This document shows, in pieces, positions 1-7,188 of a DNA stretch of 20,765 nt (positions within the stretch are counted from its first letter, which is position 1; each line of letters opens with the position of its first letter). The position numbers were made by a program, and so were the translations under genes. The DNA is taken from contig JBGAIL010000079.1 of assembly GCA_044225565.1 (NCBI GenBank), positions 1-20,765 on the forward strand, given 5' to 3'. The notes under the pieces were generated by a model that made no database searches, was not told where the DNA came from, and was given only the letters and a program-made list of their open reading frames with translations. This DNA is from CAVXAE01 sp044225565. Its GTDB lineage: Bacteria > Pseudomonadota > Gammaproteobacteria > Steroidobacterales > Steroidobacteraceae.

Positions 1-330
1 GTCGTGCCGATGGTGGTGGAGAAGCACGTCGGCCCGGTGATGCTCTCGGGCCAGGTGGGCTACGGGCGCAGCTTCGGTGGTGACGAGGACTATGTGCCGC
101 TCGGCATCCTGGTCACCACGAAGCTGCGCGACACACTCAAGGTGGGCATGGAGATCGCCGGGGAAGCGCCCGCCGACCGTTTCTCGGACTGCGCGCTGAG
201 CACGAACGTGGGCTTCAAGTGGAAGGTCACGCGGCACATGGAGGTCCACGGCCTGGTCGGCCGCACCGTGCGCTCGCCTGGCTCCGATCCGATGACCCGG
301 TTCAAGCTGGTGGCGGAGATGCACCTGTAG
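1..330 (+). CDS. C-terminal part of a beta-barrel-like outer membrane protein (5' truncated)
   Basis: The reading frame is open from the first base of the window and ends at a TAG at 328-330, so only the last 109 residues are seen. They alternate polar and hydrophobic residues in short strands separated by Gly/Asp/Pro turns (for example VMLSGQVGYGRSF, LKVGMEIAGE, STNVGFKWKV, RFKLVAEMHL), which is the look of the last strands of an outer-membrane beta-barrel. The chain ends in Leu rather than the more usual Phe. No family could be named: porin-like transporter proteins and the phenol-degradation MetA-type barrels are possible relatives. The start lies outside the window. The next gene begins 115 bp downstream on the same strand, and I see no convincing terminator between them. 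Confidence 0.6.
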   Translation, partial: VVPMVVEKHVGPVMLSGQVGYGRSFGGDEDYVPLGILVTTKLRDTLKVGMEIAGEAPADRFSDCALSTNVGFKWKVTRHMEVHGLVGRTVRSPGSDPMTRFKLVAEMHL

Positions 331-445
331 GGCGTGAGGGGCAGGGCGGTGTCCTCGCGGCACCGCGCCGGCCCTCGTTGGCAACTCCCGGTGGGGGTCC
401 GCTTGGCTACCCTGATGGCCTCGAAAGGCAAGCGGATGTGACGGA

Positions 446-1552
446 ATGTTCCCCATCGTGGAGGTCGCGGGCAAAGGCTACGAGCGCGGCCATCAGTACG
501 GGCGGGCGGCTCGGAGCCGCATCGAGCGCTCGCTCGCGAACTACGCGGAGCTGTTCGGCGCTTGCGGCATCGGCTGGAGCCACGTGCGGCGGCTGTCGCG
601 CGCGTATGACGAGCTGATCCGCGATTTCGACGGCGAGCTGCATGATGAGTTGCGGGGGATCGCGGCGGGCTCCGGCTGCGACGTGGACGACATCCTCGCG
701 CTCAACTCCCGCACCGAGCTGCTGCCACCGACTTTTCCCGAGCCGCCGTCGAGCGCCTGGATCGCGGACCGGTTGCGCGAAGACATGGACTATGGCGAAT
801 GCAGCGCGCTCGCCATCGCAGCTTCCGCGAGCACCACCGGGCAGACGCTGCTGGCGCAGAACTGGGACTGGCTCGGAAGCCAGCGCGACGCACTCGTGTT
901 GCTGAAGGCGCGCCGTGCCGACGGCTCGGCTTTCATCACGCTCACCGAAGCGGGGATGCTCGCCAAGATCGGCCTCAACGATCGCGGCTTCGGCGTATGC
1001 CTGAACGTGCTGCGCTCACGGGACGATGGGTCCGCGCCCGGCGTGCCCGTACACATTCTCCTCAGAGCATTGCTGGATTGTGGCAGCGTGGATGCCGCGA
1101 TCACCCGCATCCGGGGTCTGCGCTTCGCCGCGTCATCGAACGTGCTGTGCGCGGATACGCGCTCTGACCAGGCATCCATCGAGCTCTCGCCTGCGGGTGC
1201 GCACGTGTTGCGAGGGGAGGGCGCGGTGCTCTGCCACACGAATCACTTCCTCGCGACGCAGGTCGCAGAGGGGCGCGCGATGACTCCGCCGCCTTCCTCC
1301 ATCCCGCGTCTCGAGAAACTGCATGAGTTGACGGAGTCCGCGAGCGGCCGATTCAGCGTCGCGGACGTGCAGCGCATCCTGAGCGACGAATCCGCCGGCT
1401 ATTTCTCGATCAGCCGGCACCCGGACCCGCGCATGCCGCAGCTTGCGCGCCTGGAGACCGTGGCCTCGGTGGTGATGGAGCTCGCGAGTGCGACGATGCA
1501 CGTGGCGCCGGACATCCCGACGCGCACGAGCTATCGCAGCATTTCGCTGTAG
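446..1552 (+). CDS. C45-family Ntn hydrolase (acyl-CoA:6-APA acyltransferase-like)
   Basis: This 368-residue protein resembles the C45 peptidase / isopenicillin-N acyltransferase family: autoprocessed N-terminal-nucleophile amidohydrolases that cleave or exchange linear amide bonds. The likely nucleophile is Cys119 in YGECSAL, which would become the N-terminal residue of the beta chain after self-cleavage. It is followed by the family's AQNWDW motif (about residues 137-142) and, further on, by CHTNHF (about residue 264), as in bacterial C45 members. The residue before the nucleophile is Glu, where the fungal enzyme has Gly. No signal peptide is apparent, so it is probably cytoplasmic. The ATG at 446 has only a weak GGA upstream, but the N-terminal PIVEVAGKGYERGHQYG is a typical family start. 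There is no operon partner, so the substrate is unknown; the family is fairly sure, the reaction is not. Confidence 0.85.
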   Translation: MFPIVEVAGKGYERGHQYGRAARSRIERSLANYAELFGACGIGWSHVRRLSRAYDELIRDFDGELHDELRGIAAGSGCDVDDILALNSRTELLPPTFPEPPSSAWIADRLREDMDYGECSALAIAASASTTGQTLLAQNWDWLGSQRDALVLLKARRADGSAFITLTEAGMLAKIGLNDRGFGVCLNVLRSRDDGSAPGVPVHILLRALLDCGSVDAAITRIRGLRFAASSNVLCADTRSDQASIELSPAGAHVLRGEGAVLCHTNHFLATQVAEGRAMTPPPSSIPRLEKLHELTESASGRFSVADVQRILSDESAGYFSISRHPDPRMPQLARLETVASVVMELASATMHVAPDIPTRTSYRSISL

Positions 1553-1567
1553 TGAGGCGTCAGCGCG

Positions 1568-1607
1568 CCGGGGCTGCGCCCGCTTGAAGCGAGCGGGCAG
1601 CTCCCGG
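1568..1607. terminator. Candidate bidirectional terminator between convergent genes
   Basis: A long inverted repeat fills most of the space between the convergent C45 and GST genes. CCGGG-GCTG (1568-1576) pairs with CAGC-T-CCCGG (1598-1607), and the inner part continues through CCGCT/AGCGG with a two-base bulge and a seven-base loop. No T-tract follows on either strand, so it may work as a transcript-end stabiliser or Rho-assisted stop rather than a classical intrinsic terminator. Confidence 0.5.
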
Positions 1608-1636
1608 GGCCACGGTGGTGCGGCGGCGCTGGCCCG

Positions 1637-2245
1637 CTAGCCCTTGAGCCCTTCCGCCTGCAGGGCTTCCTTCACTGCCGGGCGTTCTGCCACCCGCTGC
1701 ATGAAGGCCTGCAGGTTCGGGAGATCGGCGAGGTCGACGCCGACGTGCTTCGACCAGCGCGTCACCACGTAGAGGTAGGCATCCGCCGCGGTGAACACGT
1801 CACCGGTGAGGAACTGCCGGCCGGCGAGCTTCGAGTTCACCCATTCGTATTTCCTGCGCAGGGCCGTGACGAAGAACTTCTTGCCCTCCTCGTTGAAGGT
1901 GGGATTGAAGAGCGGGCTGTAGGCCTTGTGCAGCTCCGCCGTGATGTAGTTCTGCCATTCCATCACGCGGTAGCGCGCCAGCGTGCCGGCCCTGGGCATG
2001 AGGTCTTCGCGGCCTGCCTGGTCGCAGAGGTACTGCGCGATGACCGGGCCTTCGGTGAGGTATTCCCCGTCGTCGAGCTGCAGCACCGGCACCGAGCCCT
2101 TGGGATTGATGGCGTAGTAGTCCGCGCCGGATTCGGTCTTGTGCGCCTTGATGTCCACCCTGACGAGCCCGACGGGGAGCTTCGTGTCGCGCACGAGGAT
2201 GTGCGGCGCGAGCGCGCAGGTGCCTGGGGAGAAGTAGAGTTTCAT
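1637..2245 (-). CDS. gstA: Beta-class glutathione S-transferase
   Basis: The 202-residue protein resembles E. coli GstA along its whole length and has the usual size. It conjugates glutathione to electrophiles in the cytoplasm. The thioredoxin-fold N-terminal domain (about 1-80) carries the beta-class Cys10 in YFSPGTCALA, the glutathione-contacting NPKGSVPVL loop with its cis-Pro, and LTEGPVIAQYL. The all-alpha C-terminal domain (about 88-202) includes ADAYLYVVTRW and ends in ERPAVKEALQAEGLKG, close to the end of the E. coli protein. The ATG at 2245 has an AGGAG about ten bases upstream on the coding strand. The GNAT gene lies upstream on the same strand, 61 bp away, so the two may share a transcript, though their functions do not suggest a common pathway. 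Confidence 0.93.
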   Translation of the reverse strand: MKLYFSPGTCALAPHILVRDTKLPVGLVRVDIKAHKTESGADYYAINPKGSVPVLQLDDGEYLTEGPVIAQYLCDQAGREDLMPRAGTLARYRVMEWQNYITAELHKAYSPLFNPTFNEEGKKFFVTALRRKYEWVNSKLAGRQFLTGDVFTAADAYLYVVTRWSKHVGVDLADLPNLQAFMQRVAERPAVKEALQAEGLKG

Positions 2246-2306
2246 GATGGGTGGACTCCTGATGGAAGCTTGATGAGACGCAGGCCGGGAAGGGCAGGCT
2301 CGAGCG

Positions 2307-2747
2307 CTAGATTTTCGCGACGTATCTCAGGAAACCGCTGTGCGGTGAGTACTTGTCGTACAGCCCGCGCGCGCGATAGTTGGTTTCCTTCGTATGCCAG
2401 TACAGGCCGGACCATCCACGCGACTTCGTCTCGGCCAGAAGCCAGTCGATGACTGCGCGCCACGCCTTGGCGCGGCGCGGGCTCCACGAACGATCCTCCA
2501 GGTAGCACAGCGGCGTTGCCGCCCAGGTGCTCTCGTGAATGAGGTAGTTCGCCATGCCGATGACGCCGTCGTGTGCGTCTTCAGCGACGATGCCGTACAC
2601 CGGCACGTCCGCGCTCATGAGGCGTTTCCAGGTGTGTCCCGTGATGCTCTCTGGAATCTCGGCTTCGTAGAAGCGGATGTATCCATCCCACAACGCGCGC
2701 CAGCGCGCCTCGTCGCGGACCTCGACTTTTCTGATGGTGATGCTCAT
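2307..2747 (-). CDS. GNAT N-acetyltransferase with a disrupted acetyl-CoA loop
   Basis: This 146-residue protein belongs to the GNAT acetyltransferases. The chosen ATG at 2747 opens MSITIRKVEV, a normal first GNAT strand, and follows GGGGAG on the coding strand; an in-frame upstream start at 2798 adds only unlikely residues. The subfamily is recognisable from CYLED (81-85), YWHTKETNYRARGLYDKY (116-133) and SGFLRY. Between them the pyrophosphate-binding loop, normally LFVxPxxRGxGVGR, reads RSWSPRRAKAWR and lacks the R-x-x-G-x-G/A signature. In a shifted frame the same DNA (2455-2490) reads FVEPAPRQGVAR, very like the missing motif, so the stretch appears to hold compensating small indels, either real or from assembly. 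If real, acetyl-CoA binding is doubtful and the gene may be inactive. The acceptor is unknown. Confidence 0.75.
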   Translation of the reverse strand: MSITIRKVEVRDEARWRALWDGYIRFYEAEIPESITGHTWKRLMSADVPVYGIVAEDAHDGVIGMANYLIHESTWAATPLCYLEDRSWSPRRAKAWRAVIDWLLAETKSRGWSGLYWHTKETNYRARGLYDKYSPHSGFLRYVAKI

Positions 2748-2904
2748 GGCTCCCCTCGAAATGCCTGAAATGCGGTGTCCGGTATCCGTGCCATTCACGC
2801 AGGCTCCGGTGCCGGCAGCAGGTGAAAAATACTACGGCGGCGGGCGATGGGGGGCATTTCAACCGCGACGCTGCCGTTAAGCTGCCGGGAGTCGAGCAGT
2901 GCCC

Positions 2905-2908
2905 GGAG
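2905..2908 (+). promoter_or_regulatory. Ribosome binding site deciding the sigma factor start
   Basis: GGAG lies seven bases before the GTG at 2916. This is a better initiation context than that of the in-frame ATG at 2847, which has only a GGCGG-like sequence nearby. Confidence 0.5.
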
Positions 2909-2915
2909 CGTCAGA

Positions 2916-3488
2916 GTGCACGATCGCGCCGCCCGCCTGGAATGGTTCAAGTCGGTGATCCTCCCGCACGAGGCGGCGCTCAGGCGCCGGCTGCGGCGGA
3001 TGGCGCCAGCGGGGGTGGACGTGGACGACATCGCCTCCGAAGCGCTCGTCCGGGCTTACACTACAGAGGCTTACGCGCGCATCGACCGGGGCCGCGGCTT
3101 CCTGTTCACCATCGCGCGCAACCTGCTCACCGACCTCGCCCGGCGGCGGGCGGTGGTCTCCTTCGACCTGGTCGCGGACCTCGATGCCATGGCCGTCGTC
3201 GACGAGGCGCCGTCCTCGGAGGCGGTGGTATCGGCCCGCGACGAGCTGCGCCGCCTGCAGAAGGTGGTCGACGGGCTGCCCCCGCAATGCCGGCGCGTCT
3301 TCCTGATGCGCCGCATCGACGAACTGCCGCTTGCCGAGATAGCGGGCCGGCTCGCCTTGTCCGTTTCTACAGTGGAGAAGCACCTTTCCAGGGCGATGGC
3401 GCTCGTGAGCCGGGGCATGGCCGAGAGCGAGCCCGTGTCGGGCAGAACTGAAGGACGCGCATGGCGCCTCAAGACGAAAACCCGCTAG
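2916..3488 (+). CDS. ECF sigma factor, FecI-like
   Basis: This is a 190-residue sigma-70-family protein of the extracytoplasmic-function type. Region 2 covers about residues 15-80, including DVDDIASEALVRAY and GFLFTIARNLLTDLARRR, which in this family bind core polymerase and the -10 element. After an acidic linker, region 4 (about 110-170) has LPPQCRRVFLMRRIDELPLAEIAGRLALSVSTVEKHLSRAM, a helix-turn-helix for the -35 element. The GTG at 2916 is preferred for its GGAG; an ATG at 2847 would add 23 residues. It overlaps the FecR gene by 28 bases, indicating translational coupling. With the FecR regulator and STN-receptor that follow, it should be the output of a cell-surface signalling relay and probably drives the downstream genes. 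The 168 bp between it and the divergent GNAT gene should hold its promoter, but I could not assign -35/-10 boxes there. Confidence 0.9.
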   Translation: MHDRAARLEWFKSVILPHEAALRRRLRRMAPAGVDVDDIASEALVRAYTTEAYARIDRGRGFLFTIARNLLTDLARRRAVVSFDLVADLDAMAVVDEAPSSEAVVSARDELRRLQKVVDGLPPQCRRVFLMRRIDELPLAEIAGRLALSVSTVEKHLSRAMALVSRGMAESEPVSGRTEGRAWRLKTKTR

Positions 3489-4412
3489 AGACGGCAGCAG
3501 CCGACTGGCTCGCGCGGCTGCAGCGCGCGGACGTGCCGACGGACGAGCGTGCCCGGTTCGAGCAGTGGATGGATGAGAGCCNNNNNNNNNNNNNNNNNNN
3601 NNNNNNNNNNNNNNNNNNNNNNNNNNNNNNNCCGCGCGGAATACGCCTGGGAGAGGGCCGCCAGGCTGCGAGCTGCACCCCGCCACTGGTCGAAGCTGAG
3701 CATGCGCCTCTCCCCGCGGTACTGGGCCCTGGCCGCGGCCGTTGCCGTCATCGCTGCTGCCGGCCTCTTCGCCTGGGTCGCGATGCCCGAGAAGACACTG
3801 GTCACCGGCGTGGGCGAGCACAAGTCCATCACGCTCGCGGACGGCAGCCGCATCGATCTCAACACCGCCTCCAGGGTGGAGGTCGACTTCACCGAGCGGC
3901 GCCGCACCGTGCGGCTGGTCGAAGGCGAAGCGCTCTTCGACATCGCCCGCGATGCGAGCCGCCCGTTCGTGGTGCAGGCGGGCGAGACGGCCATCCAGGT
4001 GCTGGGCACGGAGTTCAACGTCCGCGTGCGCGACCAGCTGGTCGAAGTCGCCGTCGCCAAGGGGCTGGTGGCGGTGGACGAGGTGCGCGTCCCGGCCGGT
4101 GGCTCCGTCATCGTCGCGCCGGGCTCGCTCAACCGCGTGTCGATGAACCAGGAGAGCGTGCGACGGCGCCTGGTGTGGCGCGATGGCGTCATCGAGCTCA
4201 AGGGCGAGACGCTCGAGCAGGCCGTCGAGGAGTTCAATCGCTATCGCGAGCGGAAGCTCGTGGTGGCGGACCCCGCCATCGCCGGCATGCGGGTCGGCGG
4301 GCGTTTCCAGACCGACGAGGCTGAGAAATTCCTCAACGCGCTCGAAGGCGGCTTCCACGTGCGCGCAGTGGAGTCCGAGGATGGTCGCGTCTATCTCTTC
4401 GGGCATCCCTAG
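3461..4412 (+). CDS. FecR-family anti-sigma regulator (interrupted by an assembly gap)
   Basis: FecR proteins are inner-membrane sigma regulators that receive the signal from a TonB receptor's STN domain. The ATG at 3461 follows AAGGA and overlaps the sigma factor end. Residues 1-40 form the cytoplasmic FecR N-terminal (DUF4880) region (AAADWLARLQRADVPTDERA, FEQWMDES). After the N-run the frame resumes at 3633 with RAEYAWERAARL. One membrane helix follows (ALAAAVAVIAAAGLFAWVA, coded near 3725-3783), then the periplasmic FecR domain (LADGSRIDLNTASRVEVDF, GEALFDIA, PFVVQAGETAIQVLGTEFNV) and a C-terminal DUF4974/STN-like region (VIELKGETLEQAVEEFNRY to RVYLFG). The flanks lie in different frames only because the gap has an arbitrary length; nothing else suggests a pseudogene. 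Confidence 0.88.
3582..3631. other. Assembly gap of 50 N
   Basis: Fifty ambiguous bases interrupt the cytoplasmic domain of the FecR gene. The round number suggests a scaffold placeholder. An intact FecR frame requires the true missing length to be 1 modulo 3, which 50 is not. Confidence 0.97.
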
Positions 4413-4432
4413 CCGTGGGCGAGGCATTCTTC

Positions 4433-4460
4433 GCGCCGCGGCGGAAAAATTCCGCGGCGC
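4433..4460 (+). repeat. Inverted repeat (hairpin) between fecR and the TonB receptor gene
   Basis: GCGCCGCGG (4433-4441) and CCGCGGCGC (4452-4460) form a perfect nine-base stem around a ten-base A/T-rich loop; GGAA/TTCC inside the loop gives an alternative pairing. It lies in the 117 bp between the FecR stop and the receptor GTG. Without a T-tract it is more likely a partial terminator or processing/stability element that sets receptor mRNA relative to sigma/FecR than a full stop. Its role is inferred. Confidence 0.5.
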
Positions 4461-4517
4461 ACTAGCGGTACCGCCGCGCCGCTTCGTTCTCTTCCCATGA
4501 GAGCCTCACGACGCTCC

Positions 4518-4525
4518 GGGGGAAA
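4518..4525 (+). promoter_or_regulatory. Ribosome binding site favouring the GTG start of the TonB receptor
   Basis: The purine run GGGGGAAA ends four bases before the GTG at 4530. The alternative in-frame ATG at 4497 has a pyrimidine-rich leader and no Shine-Dalgarno match. Confidence 0.4.
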
Positions 4526-4529
4526 TGCT

Positions 4530-7181
4530 GTGCCGAAGAGAACTCAACGCCCGATCGCCGAATTCGTCCGCCGCCGCCTGGCCGCCTCGGTGGCCGGCTT
4601 CGCCGCCATGAGCCTCGGGATGGCGAGCCCGGGCTATTCGCAGGTGCATCACCCGGCGCAGTATTTCGACATCCCCGCGCAGGGCGCGAGCGATGCGCTG
4701 AACGCCTTCTCGAAGCAATCCGGCCTGAGGCTGCTCTTCTCCTTCGACCAGGTGGAAGGTCGCCGCGTGCAAGCCATTCGCGGCAAGTTCAGCGCAGAGG
4801 ACGTGCTCGCCCAGCTGCTGGACGGCTCGGGCCTCGTCTACGAGATCACCGCGGATTCCGTCGTGCTGATTCGCGATCCGGCCGCACCGGATGCGCGCAC
4901 CTCCCGCGCGGAAGCCGTCGACAGGCGTTACGATGTTTCGGGCTCGAGCGCGGACATGACGCCCATCGTGCTCGCGCAGGCCGATACTTCCGGGGCTGCG
5001 CCGGCCGGTGGCCAGTCGTCCGACGAGCCTTCCCATGGCGAGGACGAGCTCACCGAGATCATCGTGACGGCGCAGAAACGCGCGCAGTCGGCGATCGAGG
5101 TGCCCATCAGCCTCAGCGTGTTCGGCGAGACCGAGCTCGAAGCGCTCCGCGTGCAGAGCGTCGAGGACTTCGCCTTCAACGTGCCGAACCTCACGTACAC
5201 CAACTTCGGCACGCTCGAAGGCCCGGATATCTCCATCCGCGGCATCAGCCAGTTCGGCGGCAGCGTCTTCGATCCTCTGGGCGTCACCGTGGATGGCATG
5301 AGCTTCGGTGCGACGGACTCGAGCGCGATCCTCACGGCCCGCTTCTTCGATTACGAGCGCGTGGAGGTGCTGCGCGGCCCGCAGGGCACGCTCAGCGGCC
5401 GCGGCGCGATGGGCGGCAGCCTGAACATCGTGAGCGTGCAGCCGAGTGCCCAGGAGCTCGAGGTGAAGGGCACGCTCGACATCAGCCGCTTCGACACGAG
5501 CCTCGTCAAGGGCGTGCTCAACGTGCCGCTCAGCGAGCAATTCGCCATTCGCACCGTGGGCTACCGCGAGCAGAGCGACGGCGCGCTACGCAACATCGGG
5601 CCAGGCGGAAAAGACACTGGATACGAGAACTACGGTGGGCGTCTCGCCGCGCGCTGGTGGCCGACCGATCGGCTCACGGTCGATTTCGGCGTCGGCTACG
5701 AGAAGCTGTTCACGGGTCAGGACGCGGAAATGCCGGTCGATGTCTATTTCGAGCCGAGGATCCGCGCGGAGCGCATCGCGCTGATCGAATCGCTGGGAGG
5801 CGACTATTTCAGCACGCCGTTCTTCACCGACCCCGGCGTGGGGAACAACGGCGGCCGGATCTCGCTGGACACCTTGAACGACGCGCACGTGCGGCACGTC
5901 CTGCTGCAGTTCAAGACGGCCTACCGGCTCGATTCCCACAACCTCGAGTTCCTGTTCGGGCGCTTCGACCGTAAAGGCGACAGCCAGTTCGACGCCGACC
6001 GTTCCGAATTCGCGCGCTTCCGTGACTGGAGCCGTGGCACGAGCAAGGCGAACTCCTTCGAAGTGCGCGCCACGTCGGCTTATACGGGGACGTTCAACTG
6101 GGTGGCGGGCGTCAGCTATCTCGACGAGAAGAATCTGTCGCGCGGCGCCCGGGACATCGGCGACGATCTCGCCGGCGGCAGCTATCCCGAGCTCAACCAG
6201 GCCCCGGCCACGTCGCTCATCGACATCGGCAGCTGGGGGTTCTATGCGAATGCGTTCTGGGACTTCGCGGACCGGTGGCATCTCTCGGCCGGCGGCCGCC
6301 TGAGCCGCGACAAGACCGGCATTGGCGACATCACCTCGCTCGGCTCCGTCACCAGCGACGACATGACGCGCATCTCGCTCACCTCGTTCGATCCCCGGGT
6401 GGCGCTCAACTTCGACTTCGCGGACAACGCCACTGCCTACGTCCAGTTCGCCACGGGCTACCGCTCGGGCTTCGGCAATCCCGCCAGGGCCGTGGATCTC
6501 GGCCTGGCTCCCGCGACCGTGAGCGAGGAACGGCTGAAGAACTACGAGATCGGCGTGAAGGGCCGTTTCCTGGACAACCGTGTCGAGGTGACCGCGGACG
6601 CGTTCTTCATGGACTACACCGACCTCCAGGTCGGCGGATACACGTACATCGACGAGCAGACCATCTATTACAGCGCCAATGCCGGCGAGGCGAGCGCGCG
6701 CGGCTTCGAGCTCGAGGTCAACGCGCGGCCGACGGACCGGTGGCGCTTCAGCGCCGGCGTGGGCTACGTCGATTCCAAGCTCTCGAGCGGCACGCTCATC
6801 CAGTGGTTTGGCGAGACTGTCGACGATCCCACCATCCCGAACACCAAGCCCTGGACCGTCAACGCCACGTTGCAATACAAGCGGCCCCTGTGGAACGGCC
6901 TCGACGGCGGCTTCCGCATCGACCACCGCCGGCAGTCGCATTCCTACGAGGATTTCGCGCAGAATCAGGCCGACATGAACAACGCCTTCGACCTCACCGA
7001 CGTCACCCTGGACATCGGCAACGACCGCTGGTCGCTGAGCGCGTACTTCGAGAACGTGTTCGACAAGACCTACTGGCTGGCGAACTCGACGGGGAGCAGC
7101 CTGCACGGCACGTTCGTCGCCTTCATCCCGCGCACCTACGGCCTGCGGTTCAACATGAACTTCCGCAGCCCGAGGAACTGA
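4530..7181 (+). CDS. TonB-dependent outer membrane receptor with STN signalling domain
   Basis: This 883-residue TonB-dependent transducer (894 if the ATG at 4497 is used) should import an unidentified ligand across the outer membrane and signal its presence. A signal peptide (hydrophobic ASVAGFAAMSLGMASPGYSQ) ends near residue 38. The STN domain spans about 45-115 (FDIPAQGASDALNAFSKQSG, VEGRRVQAIRGKFSAEDVLAQLL, SVVLIRDP), followed by a flexible Asp/Ser/Pro-rich linker. A TonB-box-like TEIIVTAQKR sits near 175-184, then the plug with ISIRGISQFGG and VEVLRGPQGTLSGRGAMGGSLNIV, and a large C-terminal barrel to FNMNFRSPRN. The STN domain and the upstream sigma/FecR pair place it in the FecA/FpvA class of signalling receptors. 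The ligand (siderophore, haem, saccharide or other) cannot be told from sequence. The stop is seven bases before the sulfotransferase ATG. Confidence 0.95.
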   Translation: MPKRTQRPIAEFVRRRLAASVAGFAAMSLGMASPGYSQVHHPAQYFDIPAQGASDALNAFSKQSGLRLLFSFDQVEGRRVQAIRGKFSAEDVLAQLLDGSGLVYEITADSVVLIRDPAAPDARTSRAEAVDRRYDVSGSSADMTPIVLAQADTSGAAPAGGQSSDEPSHGEDELTEIIVTAQKRAQSAIEVPISLSVFGETELEALRVQSVEDFAFNVPNLTYTNFGTLEGPDISIRGISQFGGSVFDPLGVTVDGMSFGATDSSAILTARFFDYERVEVLRGPQGTLSGRGAMGGSLNIVSVQPSAQELEVKGTLDISRFDTSLVKGVLNVPLSEQFAIRTVGYREQSDGALRNIGPGGKDTGYENYGGRLAARWWPTDRLTVDFGVGYEKLFTGQDAEMPVDVYFEPRIRAERIALIESLGGDYFSTPFFTDPGVGNNGGRISLDTLNDAHVRHVLLQFKTAYRLDSHNLEFLFGRFDRKGDSQFDADRSEFARFRDWSRGTSKANSFEVRATSAYTGTFNWVAGVSYLDEKNLSRGARDIGDDLAGGSYPELNQAPATSLIDIGSWGFYANAFWDFADRWHLSAGGRLSRDKTGIGDITSLGSVTSDDMTRISLTSFDPRVALNFDFADNATAYVQFATGYRSGFGNPARAVDLGLAPATVSEERLKNYEIGVKGRFLDNRVEVTADAFFMDYTDLQVGGYTYIDEQTIYYSANAGEASARGFELEVNARPTDRWRFSAGVGYVDSKLSSGTLIQWFGETVDDPTIPNTKPWTVNATLQYKRPLWNGLDGGFRIDHRRQSHSYEDFAQNQADMNNAFDLTDVTLDIGNDRWSLSAYFENVFDKTYWLANSTGSSLHGTFVAFIPRTYGLRFNMNFRSPRN

Positions 7182-7188
7182 CCACCGG

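Noticed and set aside
3582..3631. fecR as a frameshifted pseudogene
   Set aside because: The frame change coincides exactly with an N run of arbitrary length, and both flanks carry intact domain motifs.
2877..4427. 516-residue minus-strand open frame opposite the sigma factor and fecR
   Set aside because: It crosses the N gap and is antisense to genes with clear motifs; a typical GC-rich shadow frame.
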